Source of the DNA: DAOMFM01 sp035429825
GTDB lineage: Bacteria > Acidobacteriota > Blastocatellia > UBA7656 > JADIYM01
Direction: 5' to 3'
Length of the DNA: 39,062 nucleotides
NCBI GenBank assembly: GCA_044224215.1
Contig: JBGAKX010000031.1
Coordinates: 1-39,062, forward strand
Under the pieces are notes generated by a model. The model was not told the origin of the DNA. It was given only the letters and a program-made list of their open reading frames with translations, and made no database searches. Below, piece after piece: positions 15,294 through 27,209 of this stretch (position 1 is its first letter; each line of letters opens with the position of its first letter). A program made the translations under genes and the position numbers.

Positions 15294-16258
15294 CTACGCA
15301 CCAACCATCTGGTCCCGCGCCATCATTGCGGAGCCGATCACCTTGGCGTCCTCGCCCAACTCGCCCGCAACCACTCGGCACATGGAAAACGACGGCGCAA
15401 ACGCACGATACGACGCCTCGCCGAGCGCCGCATCCAGCAGCGGCTGGTTTCGCCGCATCACCGGTCCGCCGAGGATGACCATCTCGATATTCAGCAGGTT
15501 GACGACGTTGGCGATCGTCATCCCGAGGTACAGCCCCGTCTCGGCGATGATCGAACGTGCGAGCGGATCGCCTCCGAGCGCTTCGTCCACGACGTCCTCG
15601 CACGTCAGCTTGCCCTTCATCTTTTCGGCGAGCGGCGACGTCGAGAACCCCGGATCCGAAAACAGCCGTTCGCGCGTCCGGCGCACGATGTTCGGGCCCG
15701 ACGCAATCGTCTCGAGACACCCGGACGATCCGCAGCTGCACTCCAGGCCATCGGTCGTGATCTTGATGTGACCGAACTCGCCGGCGAAACCGCGCGCGCC
15801 TCGCTGCAGTGTGCCTCCCTCGACGATCCCGGCGCCGATGCCGGTGCCGAGCGTGATGTAGATGAAATCGCGCGCGCCGCGCGCCGCGCCGCTGCGCCAT
15901 TCGCCGTACGCAGCAGCGTTCGCGTCGTTGTCGAATGCAACCGGCAATTCGATCGCCCGCGACACCTCGTCGTACACCTCGATCGACGACACGTCCGCCA
16001 GGTTCGGCAACATGACGACGTGGCTCGTCGGATGTTCGATCAGGCCCGGCAGACCGAAGCCCACCGCCGCGACCGTTCCGATCGACTGCGAGTCACGGAT
16101 CGTCTGCTGAACGCAGTCGATCAGCCCGTCGATCAGCTCGCGCCCGCTCTCGAGGTGCGACGGATCGCGCCGCTGGTACAGGATCTCGCCCTTGGAATCG
16201 ACGACCGCGATGCGTGTGGACCGGCCGAGGTCGACACCGACGAACAGCTGCTCGGTGG

Positions 16259-16262
<4 letters not shown>
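15294..16262 (-). CDS. ROK-family sugar kinase (glucokinase-like)
   Basis: 322 residues from GTG 16262, which overlaps the kinase stop (GTGA). It phosphorylates a hexose with ATP. The N-terminal phosphate loop is VGVDLGRSTR, the catalytic Asp113 lies in DNDANAAAYGE, and the phosphate-2 loop is YITLGTGIGAGIV. The ROK zinc site is GEFGH (His165) with CSCGSSGCLE (C175, C177, C182). This ATPase/zinc pattern fits glucokinase; N-acetylmannosamine or other hexoses cannot be excluded. No sugar-binding helix-turn-helix is fused, so it is an enzyme and not a repressor. It is the last gene of the four-gene minus-strand unit. Confidence 0.9.
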
Positions 16263-18340
<2,078 letters not shown>

Positions 18341-18370
18341 CGACGCCTCACTGTCACGCGCGGCCGGTCT

Positions 18371-18811
18371 TCACCCGGACTGACGCGTACCGAGTGTGTG
18401 GAGCACGACGCGCCGGCGCGAGCCATGGTGCCGATGCTCCCACAGAAAAATGTGTTGCCACGTCCCGAGTGCGAGCCGACCGCGGGCGATGGGGATTGCG
18501 AGCGACGTCGCGGTGAGCGCCGACCGGATGTGCGACGGCATGTCGTCCGGACCCTCCGCGGTGTGCGTGTACTGCGGATCGCCCTCGGGCGCAAGGCGCG
18601 CGAGGAATCGCTCGAGGTCTCGCCGGGCGTCGGGGTCGGCGCCTTCCTGAATCATGAGGCTCGCCGATGTATGGGTAATGAACACGGTGCAGAGACCCGT
18701 ATCGACGCCGGACTGCTCGACGAAACGGGCGACCTCGGGGGTGATGTCCATCATTCCCTGGCCCCGCGTCGGGATGGTGAGCTCCGATTGGAGCTGTGTC
18801 CAGGGTGTCAT
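18371..18811 (-). CDS. YjbQ/UPF0047 family protein
   Basis: 146 residues, the usual length for this single-domain family (secondary thiamine-phosphate synthase-type enzyme, physiological role uncertain). The core is clear: GMMDITPEVARFVEQSGV, then CTVFITHTSASLMIQE, then the RGRLALGTWQHIFLWEHR strand near the end. The His in THTSAS and in WQHIF belong to the family's metal-like site. It lies between the propeller protein (15 nt) and the kinase (30 nt) on the same strand. Confidence 0.92.
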   Translation of the reverse strand: MTPWTQLQSELTIPTRGQGMMDITPEVARFVEQSGVDTGLCTVFITHTSASLMIQEGADPDARRDLERFLARLAPEGDPQYTHTAEGPDDMPSHIRSALTATSLAIPIARGRLALGTWQHIFLWEHRHHGSRRRVVLHTLGTRQSG

Positions 18812-18826
18812 AACGAATTGCAGGTC

Positions 18827-20086
18827 TTACTGGTCTCGAGGAACAAAGGCTGAAAAGCGCACAAGCCGCGTGTCGGTCCACAACCCGTAGACGCGTTTCC
18901 CGTCGGACGCCGAGTCGACGCTTGTGAGCGGTGGATAGCCGGTGATCTTGGCGATCGGTCCGAACGAGATCGCGTCGTCGATGGACGCGAGCCCGATCAG
19001 GTTCGGCTCAGGTTCGTCGGAGTCGTAGCCGGCGCCGTGCACGAGGATTACGACCTGACCTGCGTCGGTTCGGTGGATGTGAAAGTCGTGCGGAATGCCC
19101 GTCGTCACGAGCGGATCGACAGGCACCACCGGAGGGCCGCCGATGATGTTCCGCGTCAGGTAGACACGCTGAATGGGCGCGCCGTCGACGAGCGCCTGCT
19201 CGGCCCACGCGACACACAACGATCCGTCCGCCGCGATAAAACCTTCAATTTGAGTAGGTTGGCCGGTAAGCTCCGCCGTGCGCGACAGGTCGATCGGCTC
19301 CGTGGGGTCGCCGTCGATCCGGCGCACGAGCAATCGTCCGCCGTTGTACGACTCGCCGGCGTCGTAGCGTGTGCGCGTGGCGTCACGCAGCGTGAGCAGC
19401 CACATCTCGCCCCCGGGCCCTGCGACGAGCCTCGGCGCATAGTCTGAGTCGAACCCGGGCCGCGAGTTCGAAACGACGAACGTGCTGAACGACTCGCCAT
19501 GGTCCGCCGAGACGGCCCACAGGGTCTGCTGCGCCGTCGTGAACACGCCTGCGCGGATGTTGATCGAGAACGCGGTCTGAAACGCCAGGAACAGCCGTCC
19601 GTCGGACGCGGTCTTGAGGTCCGCCTCGACGACGTTCCGTTCGGACTCGAGGATCAGGCCAGAGTTGAACGTCTTGAGCTTCTCGTCGGTCCGCACGATG
19701 GCAACCTGCGTCGCAAGCGGCGTCAATCCAACGAAATAGATCGACCCGGTGCCGTCGGCTTCGACGTCGAGCAGCTGGGTGACCAGCGGCGGTCGAACCG
19801 TCTTTGGCTCGCTGAACGTCTTGCCGCCGTCGCGCGACACTGCAAACGACCGCACGGCGCCGGACTGTCCCGGCGAGCGCCACATGGCGAACAGGTTTCG
19901 GCCGGAGGCAAAGATCTTTGGAACGTAGTACGTGCCGAAATGCGTGTTCTCTGCCAGGTTCTTCTGGCGCGGCGCACTGAGCCGTGGCCCGGAAGCCAAC
20001 ACGGGGACCGCCGACACGCATAACGCGAGACCGAGCGCGCACAAGACTCGCCGCGCACTGGAACGCGCCTCACCTGGCCTGAACAT
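18827..20086 (-). CDS. Exported BNR-repeat (sialidase-like) beta-propeller protein
   Basis: 419 residues from ATG 20086, which has GGGAG 7 nt upstream; the longer frame to 20176 has no such site. A signal peptide (about 1-31, VLCALGLALCVSAVPVLASG) is followed by propeller blades with BNR/Asp-box-type motifs such as SRDGGKTFSEP and SADHGESFSTF. Catalytic residues of true sialidases are not obvious, so binding or another hydrolase role is as likely. It is the first gene of the minus-strand unit that continues with yjbQ. Confidence 0.7.
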   Translation of the reverse strand: MFRPGEARSSARRVLCALGLALCVSAVPVLASGPRLSAPRQKNLAENTHFGTYYVPKIFASGRNLFAMWRSPGQSGAVRSFAVSRDGGKTFSEPKTVRPPLVTQLLDVEADGTGSIYFVGLTPLATQVAIVRTDEKLKTFNSGLILESERNVVEADLKTASDGRLFLAFQTAFSINIRAGVFTTAQQTLWAVSADHGESFSTFVVSNSRPGFDSDYAPRLVAGPGGEMWLLTLRDATRTRYDAGESYNGGRLLVRRIDGDPTEPIDLSRTAELTGQPTQIEGFIAADGSLCVAWAEQALVDGAPIQRVYLTRNIIGGPPVVPVDPLVTTGIPHDFHIHRTDAGQVVILVHGAGYDSDEPEPNLIGLASIDDAISFGPIAKITGYPPLTSVDSASDGKRVYGLWTDTRLVRFSAFVPRDQ

Positions 20087-20210
20087 GCTGCTACTCCCTA
20101 TGGATCGTACCTGCGTGTACTTTTCGGCTGACGCCACGAAGACCATTACACTATCCCCATTCACATCAGGGGTCAACGAGGCCTTCCTCGTCCGCCGGCG
20201 CCGTGCCGGA

Positions 20211-20247
20211 CTTTAATCTTGACTAAAAAGTAAGCATTAGATTAGAG
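20211..20247 (+). promoter_or_regulatory. Candidate operator and promoter of the SUF operon
   Basis: CTTTAATCT (20211-20219) and AGATTAGAG (20239-20247) form a 9-bp inverted repeat with one mismatch and a 19-nt spacer. The spacer starts within TTGACT (20219-20224), a good -35; TTAGAG (20242-20247), 17 nt on, is a weak -10. The stretch is A+T-rich in GC-rich surroundings and 41 nt before the Rrf2-type regulator. Autoregulation by that protein is likely by family precedent. Confidence 0.45.
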
Positions 20248-20287
20248 TTCCTTTCTTGCGAAATCACGAGGAATTCTGGCAGGACTG

Positions 20288-20798
20288 ATGAAGATATCCG
20301 CACAAGAGGAATACGGGCTCAGATGCCTGATGCAGGTTGCCCGGACGGCGCCCGGCTCGGCCTCGTCGCTGCGGCACATTGCCGAAAGCGAGGGCATCTC
20401 GGCGGCGTATGCCGGCAAGCTGCTGTGGATCCTGAGCCACGCCGGACTCGTCAAGTCGGTCCGCGGTCCGAAGGGCGGATACGTGCTCGGAAAGCCGCCC
20501 GCCGAGATCCTCCTCAGCGATGTCATCAAGGTGCTCGACGAAGACGAGATGAGCCATCACTGTCAGCACTTTGCGGGCGAGATGGACGAGTGCGTGCACA
20601 CCGACGACTGCACGATCAAGCCCGTCGTCCAGGGGTTGCATTCGCTCGTGCGCGATGTGCTGTCGCGGATCTCGCTCCAGCAGTTGATGGCCGGCCAGGC
20701 CGGCGGCATGGCACAGCTGACGCAGCTTCGCTCGACGAGTCTCCGCGCAACCGGCACGGTTGCGGCAACGGCTCACCGCGAAATGACAGGAGTTCCCA

Positions 20799-20812
<14 letters not shown>
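20288..20812 (+). CDS. Rrf2/IscR-family Fe-S-responsive regulator of the SUF operon
   Basis: 174 residues. The N-terminal winged helix-turn-helix (about 1-70) has EYGLRCLMQVAR, then ISAAYAGKLLWILSHAGLVKSVRGPKGGYVLGK, the Rrf2 signature. Three cysteines (C92, C102, C108) could bind an Fe-S cluster. The spacing is X9 then X5, not the X5-X5 of IscR, so it may be a SufR- or RirA-like variant. Its last 14 nt overlap sufB, so it is the first gene of the operon and would sense Fe-S demand to control it. Confidence 0.88.
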
Positions 20813-22232
<1,420 letters not shown>

Positions 22233-22235
22233 GAC

Positions 22236-22285
22236 TTGCCGCAGATTAACGCGAATCTACACAAATCTGCATCCATCTGCGGCAA
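22236..22285. repeat. Palindromic element between sufB and sufC
   Basis: TTGCCGCAGAT (22236-22246) pairs perfectly with ATCTGCGGCAA (22275-22285): 11-bp arms around 28 nt that contain further partial copies (GCGAATCTAC, AAATCTGCATCC). It fills nearly all of the 69-nt sufB-sufC gap. It resembles small dispersed intergenic repeats of environmental bacteria. It sits inside an operon, so it could tune the sufB to sufC ratio through RNA folding. Confidence 0.7.
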
Positions 22286-22301
22286 TTCGCGGCTTTTGCT
22301 T

Positions 22302-23087
22302 ATGTCTACACTATTAGAAATCAAGGACCTTCACGCGAGCATCGACGGGACAGAGATCCTGCGCGGCGTGTCGCTGACGGTCAACGAAGGCGAAATTCAC
22401 GCCATCATGGGCCCGAACGGCTCGGGCAAGAGCACGCTTGCAAAGGTGCTCGCCGGACATCCGGCGTACGAGGTCACATCGGGTACCGTGCAGTTCCGCG
22501 GACAGGACCTGCTCACGATGTCGCCGGACGAGCGCTCGCGCGCCGGGGTCTTTCTCGCGTTCCAGTACCCGGTCGAGATTCCGGGCGTGTCGAACGCGAG
22601 CTTTCTGCGGCTCGCCTACAACCAGAAGGCCGAGGCGCACGGCGAGGAAGAGCTCGATCCGCTCGAGTTCGACGACCTGCTGCGCGAGAAGATGAAGCTG
22701 CTCGAGATGGACTACGCGTTTGCGAACCGCGCGGTCAACCAGGGCTTTTCGGGTGGAGAGAAGAAGCGCAACGAGATTGTGCAGATGGCGGTGCTCGATC
22801 CCGCGCTTGCCGTGCTCGACGAGACCGATTCGGGACTCGACATCGACGCGCTCCGCGTCGTGTCGACGGCCGTCAACGCGCTGGCAAAGCCGACCAACGC
22901 ATTCGTCCTCGTGACGCATTACCAGCGGCTGCTCAACTTCATCGTGCCCGGATTCGTGCACGTGTTCGCGGGCGGCAGGATCGTGAAGTCCGGCGGCAAG
23001 GAGCTCGCGCTCGAGCTTGAAGAAAAGGGCTACGAGTGGATTCGCGAGGCGAACGTTTCGGCCACGTCGGAGGTCCGCGCGGGATGA
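22302..23087 (+). CDS. sufC: Fe-S assembly ATPase SufC
   Basis: 261-residue ABC-type ATPase of the SufBCD complex. Walker A is GPNGSGKST (37-45), the signature loop NQGFSGGEKKR, Walker B AVLDETDSGLD and the H-loop VTHYQR. ATG 22302 is chosen because it gives the family start MSTLLEIKDLHA. The longer frame from 22236 would translate the palindromic repeat. Its stop overlaps sufD (ATGA). Confidence 0.97.
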   Translation: MSTLLEIKDLHASIDGTEILRGVSLTVNEGEIHAIMGPNGSGKSTLAKVLAGHPAYEVTSGTVQFRGQDLLTMSPDERSRAGVFLAFQYPVEIPGVSNASFLRLAYNQKAEAHGEEELDPLEFDDLLREKMKLLEMDYAFANRAVNQGFSGGEKKRNEIVQMAVLDPALAVLDETDSGLDIDALRVVSTAVNALAKPTNAFVLVTHYQRLLNFIVPGFVHVFAGGRIVKSGGKELALELEEKGYEWIREANVSATSEVRAG

Positions 23088-24409
23088 AGCCACTGCTGGC
23101 AAACGAGAAGGACCGGTGGGTTGCCGACTTTGAGCTCGTCGACCATCCGGCGGACGAGCTGGAGTCGTGGTTTGCGCCCATCCGCAAGCGCGCCATCGAC
23201 GCGTTTGCACGTGTAGGCTTCCCGTCGACGCGTGTCGAGGAATGGAAGTACACGGATATCGCGCCGGTGCTCAGGACCGATTTCGTCCGGTCGCACGCGG
23301 GCTGCGAGCGACTGAGTTTCGAACTTCTCGAATCGCTGCAGGCGCCCGAGGCGTCGGGCAGCTACCTCGTCTTCATCGACGGGAACTTCTGCCGCGAACT
23401 GTCGTCGATTCGGGACCTTCCGGCCGGCGTCGTAGCGGGTGACATCCGTTTGATCGCGGCCTCGGAGAACGGCACGCTCGTTCGTGAACGTCTTGCGACG
23501 ATCTCGCCGTGGGAGAGCGAGCCGTTCATCGCGCTCAACACGGCGATGACCGAGGGCGGCGCGTTCGTCTACGTGCCCGACGGTTGCGAAGTCGCGGGCG
23601 CCGTCCACGTCGTCTACCTCTCGGGAGGCGCCGCCGAACCGGCCGCCGCGCATCCGCGGACGCTTGTGGTCGCGGGCGCAAACAGCGGCGTCCGGATCAT
23701 CGAGACGTTCGCGTCGGTTTCGGAGGGTCCGTCATTGACGAATGCGGTCGCCGAGTTCGCGCTCGCCGAGGGCGCGCGTGTCGAGCACTACCGCGTGCAG
23801 CGCGAGGGCGATCTGGCGAACCATATTGGCTCGACCGACGTCCGCGTGTGCCGCTCCGCGCGCTACAGCTCGGTCTCGATCGCGATCGGGTCGGCGCTTG
23901 CGCGCCACGATCTGCGCGTCCAGCTCGTCGAACAGGGCGCGGAGTGCCAAATCGACGGCCTCTACGTCACGAGCGACGGCCAGCACACCGACAGCCATAC
24001 CCGGATCGATCACCTCGTGCCCCACTGCTCGAGCAGCCAGCTCTACAAGGGCGTGCTCGACGGCAGGTCGCGCGCCGTGTTCAACGGAAAGGTCGTCGTC
24101 CACCACGACGCGCAGAAGACCGAGGCGCACCAGACGAACCGGAACCTGATGCTGTCGCCGAATGCCCGTGTCGACACAAAGCCCGAGCTCGAGATCTTTG
24201 CGGACGACGTCATCTGCACGCACGGCGCGACCGTCGGTGCGCTCGAGGACGAGGAGCGGTTCTATCTGGCAAGTCGCGGTCTCGACGAAGAGACGGCGCG
24301 CGGTCTGCTCACGTACGGATTTGCGCGCGAGATCATCGACGAAATCCAGACCGAGTCGGTCCGCCAGCACCTCGACGACGTGTTGATCGCGCGGTTTCAT
24401 AAAGGGTAG
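23084..24409 (+). CDS. sufD: Fe-S assembly subunit SufD
   Basis: 441 residues. SufD pairs with SufB and is thought to help iron entry. It shows the SufB/D beta-helix core (FVYVPDGCEVAGAVHVVYLS, HHDAQKTEAHQTNRNLMLSP, DTKPELEIFADDVICTHGAT) and an N-terminal helical part with RVEEWKYTDIAP. The Cys in DDVICTHGATVG and the downstream His belong to the conserved C-terminus. GGAGG at 23069-23073 precedes the ATG by 10 nt. The next gene begins 17 nt later. Confidence 0.95.
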   Translation: MKPLLANEKDRWVADFELVDHPADELESWFAPIRKRAIDAFARVGFPSTRVEEWKYTDIAPVLRTDFVRSHAGCERLSFELLESLQAPEASGSYLVFIDGNFCRELSSIRDLPAGVVAGDIRLIAASENGTLVRERLATISPWESEPFIALNTAMTEGGAFVYVPDGCEVAGAVHVVYLSGGAAEPAAAHPRTLVVAGANSGVRIIETFASVSEGPSLTNAVAEFALAEGARVEHYRVQREGDLANHIGSTDVRVCRSARYSSVSIAIGSALARHDLRVQLVEQGAECQIDGLYVTSDGQHTDSHTRIDHLVPHCSSSQLYKGVLDGRSRAVFNGKVVVHHDAQKTEAHQTNRNLMLSPNARVDTKPELEIFADDVICTHGATVGALEDEERFYLASRGLDEETARGLLTYGFAREIIDEIQTESVRQHLDDVLIARFHKG

Positions 24410-24426
24410 CAACCAGGGTGACGCGT

Positions 24427-25662
24427 ATGCAGACCTCAACGGCAATGCTCGACGTCGCGCGCGTGCGTGAAGACTTTCCCGTGCTCCACCAGCTCGCGCA
24501 CGGTAAACCGCTCGTGTACCTGGACAATGCGGCGACCAGCCAGAAACCGATGGCGGTCATCGACCGGATGAACGACTTCTACACGCGCGAGTACGCGACG
24601 GTCCGCCGCGGCGTCCACTACCTGAGCGAGCGCGCGACGTTTGCGCACGACAAGGCGCGCGCCACGGTCGCCAACCTGCTCAACGCCACCGACAGTCGCG
24701 AGATCGTGTTCGTTCGCGGGACGACCGAAGCCATCAACCTCGTCGCAAACGGATTCGCGCTCGACGTGCTGAAATCCGGCGACGAGGTGCTGATCACGCA
24801 CCTCGAGCACCACGCGAACATCGTCCCGTGGCAGATGGCGTGCCAGCGAACGGGCGCAAAGCTCGTCGTTGCTCCGATCAACGAGGCGGGCGAGATTGAG
24901 CTCGAAAAGCTCGCCGATCTGATCTCGGATCGAACGAAGATCGTCGCCGTGGCGCACGTCTCGAACGCGCTCGGCACGATCAACCCGGTGCGCGAGATCG
25001 TGGCGCTGGCGCACGCTCGCGGCATCCCGGTGCTGGTCGACGGTGCGCAGGGCGCACCGCACATGCCGGTCGACGTGCAGGAGCTCGGATGCGACTTCTA
25101 CGCGTTTTCGGGGCACAAGATCTTTGGACCGACGGGAATCGGCGTGCTCTATGGCCGAGCCGAATGGCTCGAAAAGCTGCCGCCGTACCAGGGCGGCGGC
25201 GACATGATCCTGTCGGTGACGTTCGAGAAGACGATCTACAACGCGATCCCGGTCAAGTTCGAAGCCGGCACGCCGGCGATCGCCGAAGCGATCGGCCTTG
25301 CAACGGCCATCGACTACGTGACCGCGATCGGTCTCGACCGCATCGCGGCGTATGAGACGAGCCTGCTGGCGTATGCGACCGAGCGGATCTCGTCGATCCA
25401 CGGAGTGCGGCTGATCGGCACCGCGCGCGAGAAGGCAGCGGTGCTGTCGTTCGAGGTCGACGGCATCCATCCGCACGATATCGGAACGGTCCTCGATCAG
25501 GACGGCATCGCGATCCGCGTCGGCCATCACTGCGCCCAGCCGGTCATGCAGTTCTACAACGTGCCGGCGACGGCGCGCGCGTCGTTTGCGTTCTACAACA
25601 CGCGGGACGAGATCGACGCGCTCGCGGCCGGTGTCGAGAAGTGCATTGAGGTCTTCGGGTAA
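24427..25662 (+). CDS. sufS: Cysteine desulfurase SufS
   Basis: 411-residue PLP enzyme that takes sulfur from cysteine for cluster assembly. YLDNAATSQKP and GVHYLSERA are near the start, the PLP Lys231 lies in FSGHKIFGPTG, and the persulfide Cys369 in VGHHCAQPVM. This is the type II (SufS/SufU-dependent) form. ATG 24427 follows AGGG by 8 nt and is preferred over GTG 24418. Its stop (25660-25662) overlaps the sufU start by one base, so sulfur transfer to SufU is coupled. Confidence 0.96.
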   Translation: MQTSTAMLDVARVREDFPVLHQLAHGKPLVYLDNAATSQKPMAVIDRMNDFYTREYATVRRGVHYLSERATFAHDKARATVANLLNATDSREIVFVRGTTEAINLVANGFALDVLKSGDEVLITHLEHHANIVPWQMACQRTGAKLVVAPINEAGEIELEKLADLISDRTKIVAVAHVSNALGTINPVREIVALAHARGIPVLVDGAQGAPHMPVDVQELGCDFYAFSGHKIFGPTGIGVLYGRAEWLEKLPPYQGGGDMILSVTFEKTIYNAIPVKFEAGTPAIAEAIGLATAIDYVTAIGLDRIAAYETSLLAYATERISSIHGVRLIGTAREKAAVLSFEVDGIHPHDIGTVLDQDGIAIRVGHHCAQPVMQFYNVPATARASFAFYNTRDEIDALAAGVEKCIEVFG

Positions 25663-26112
25663 TGTCGGATATCAGCGAGCTGTACCAGGCGGTCATTCTC
25701 GACCACAACAGGAAGCCCCGGAACTTTCACGAGATCGAGAATGCCTCGGCGTCGGCTGAAGGGTTCAACCGCTGTGCGGCGACCAGCTGAAACTGTTCGT
25801 CAAACTGGCGAGAACGGTGTGATCGAGGACGTGAGCTTTGTCGGCTCGGGCTGCGCGATCTCGAAGGCGTCCGCGTCGATGCTCACGCAGAACGTAAAGG
25901 GAAAGACGGTCGACGAGGCGCGCGTGCTCTTCGACGAGTTCCACCGGCTGGTCACGGGAGAGTTGAATCCCGACGAGCAGGAGAACCACCTGGGCCGGCT
26001 GAAGATCTTTGCGGGCGTGAGCGAGTTCCCCGCGCGCGTGAAGTGCGCGAGCCTGTCGTGGCACACGTTGAACGCGGCGCTCGAGGGCACGGACCGCGTG
26101 ACGACGGAGTAG
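25662..26112 (+). pseudogene. sufU: Zinc-dependent sulfurtransferase SufU; two frameshifts as given
   Basis: SufU accepts sulfur from SufS. The ATG frame gives SDISELYQAVILDHNRKPRN and ends early after GFN. The next frame continues CGDQLKLFVKLAR (zinc Cys41-type segment) and then VIEDVSFVGSGCAISKASAS to VKCASLSWHTL (the other two cysteines) and the stop at 26112. Adding one C in AACCGCTG (about 25770) and one A in AGAACGG (about 25813) restores a single frame of about 150 residues (FNPLCGDQ and LARNGVIED). Both are losses in 2-3 base runs. With all functional motifs kept, sequencing error is likelier than a dead gene. Confidence 0.82.
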
Positions 26113-26151
26113 CAGCAGTCGCACACCCCAGAAACTGAGCTGGGCGCGGTA

Positions 26152-26371
26152 GCGCTCAGGCCCCAAGGTGGAGGTCGGGGCGTTGGGGCCTGAGGCCTAC
26201 CGGCCTCAGCTCCGTTACTCGCGCTCAGGCCCCAAGGTGGAGGTCGGGGCGTTGGGGCCTGGGGCCTACCGGAGCTCCGTTACTCGCGCTCAGGCCCCAA
26301 AGTGGTGGTCGGGACGTTGGGGCCTGAGGCCTACCGGCCTCAGCTCCGTTACTCGCGCTCAGGCCCCAACG
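26152..26371 (+). repeat. 69-bp tandem repeat block, three units plus part of a fourth
   Basis: Units start at 26152, 26221, 26286 and 26355 (lengths 69, 65, 69 and a 17-nt remnant). Each contains a dyad of 10-11 bp (TCAGGCCCCAA pairing with TTGGGGCCTGA around about 16 nt), then CTGAGGCC-TACC-GGCCTCAG (8-bp stem; degenerated in unit 2) and a CTCCGTTACTC spacer. The block begins next to GAGCTGGGCGCGGTAGCGCT (26137-26156), whose GCGGTAGCGC core is shared with the 15151-15228 element. A long frame crosses it, but only as a by-product of the repeats. Confidence 0.85.
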
Positions 26372-26452
26372 TCGGTGGTGCGCCGGACGATGGCGGCGCG
26401 AATTGACCGCGCTCTTGGCGACCGACTAGACTGGCGAGCGGTCGCACCACGC

Positions 26453-27151
26453 ATGCTCGACGCTCACGCCATTTCACCTTCGAACGACCGTCGCATCGCG
26501 GCCGCCATCGTAGCTGCGGTGACATTGGCTTTTGCCATCGCAGGCGCGAGCTCCTGCGGGAAGGGCGACGAGCAACCCACGCAGCCGTCGTCGCCTGTTG
26601 CGACGAAGCCGCACGAGCCGTTGGCGAGCAAGCCCGACAAGAACATGGTTGCAGTGCTCGAGACGACCGCCGGCACGATCGTCATCGCGTTCTATTCGGA
26701 CGAGGCGCCAGGGCACACGGTCGCATTTCAGAACATGTTCCGGCTCGGCTTTTTCGACGGGACGACGTTCTTTCGCGTGATCCCGAAGCACATCATTCAA
26801 GGCGGCGACCCGAATACCAAGGACGACAACCCGTACGACGACGGGCTCGGCCAGGAATCGCAGCGGAGGCTCGCCGCGGAGTTCTCGCCAAAGCTGCGCC
26901 AGGTCCGGGGGACCGTGTCCGCCGCGCACCAGACGGGCGACAACGACAGCGCGACGAGCCAGTTCTTCATCGTGACCGGCCCCGAACGCCAGCTGGACGG
27001 CAAGTACACGATCTTTGGCCACGTCGTCGAAGGCATGGAGGTCGTCGACGCGATCGCGGCGGCGCCGTTGCGGACCGACGACCTCAGACTGCGCGAGCGG
27101 CCGGTGGACCCGGTCCGGATCACGCGCGGGTACCTGCGCCCGCGCGGTTGA
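26453..27151 (+). CDS. Cyclophilin-type peptidyl-prolyl isomerase lipoprotein
   Basis: 232 residues from ATG 26453; ATG 26390 is an alternative. The lipoprotein signal has NDRR, a hydrophobic run and the lipobox GASSC (Cys35). A Pro/Lys-rich linker follows, then the cyclophilin domain (about 60-225). It has FFRVIPKHIIQGGDP, RRLAAEFSPK (EF where many have DE), QFFIVT and LDGKYTIFGHVVEGMEVVD. The active-site Arg of FFRVI and the Gln of IIQGGD are present. It would fold proteins at the outer face of the membrane. An upstream frame through the repeat block is not coding. Confidence 0.9.
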   Translation: MLDAHAISPSNDRRIAAAIVAAVTLAFAIAGASSCGKGDEQPTQPSSPVATKPHEPLASKPDKNMVAVLETTAGTIVIAFYSDEAPGHTVAFQNMFRLGFFDGTTFFRVIPKHIIQGGDPNTKDDNPYDDGLGQESQRRLAAEFSPKLRQVRGTVSAAHQTGDNDSATSQFFIVTGPERQLDGKYTIFGHVVEGMEVVDAIAAAPLRTDDLRLRERPVDPVRITRGYLRPRG

Positions 27152-27164
27152 CGACGGGGTAGAA

Positions 27165-27207
27165 AGGGAAATCCACACGCAGAGGCGCTAAGGCGCAGAG
27201 CCGCGAA
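27165..27207. repeat. Short low-complexity repeat (CGCAGAGGCGC type)
   Basis: The 58-bp gap between the convergent cyclophilin and propeller genes carries CACGCAGAGGCGCTAAGGCGC and AGAGCCGCGAAG. The same GGCGCAGAG-type module is multiplied at 38071-38110. It is an intergenic repeat, possibly acting as a transcription end for both genes. Confidence 0.5.
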
Positions 27208-27209
27208 GC

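Noticed and set aside
26152..26371. CRISPR array
   Set aside because: Units are 65-69 bp, abutting and fully repeated, with no unique spacers; no cas genes nearby.
26168..26452. N-terminal extension of the cyclophilin frame through the tandem repeats
   Set aside because: The repeat units translate into near-identical low-complexity peptides with shifts in phase. The lipoprotein signal begins at 26453.
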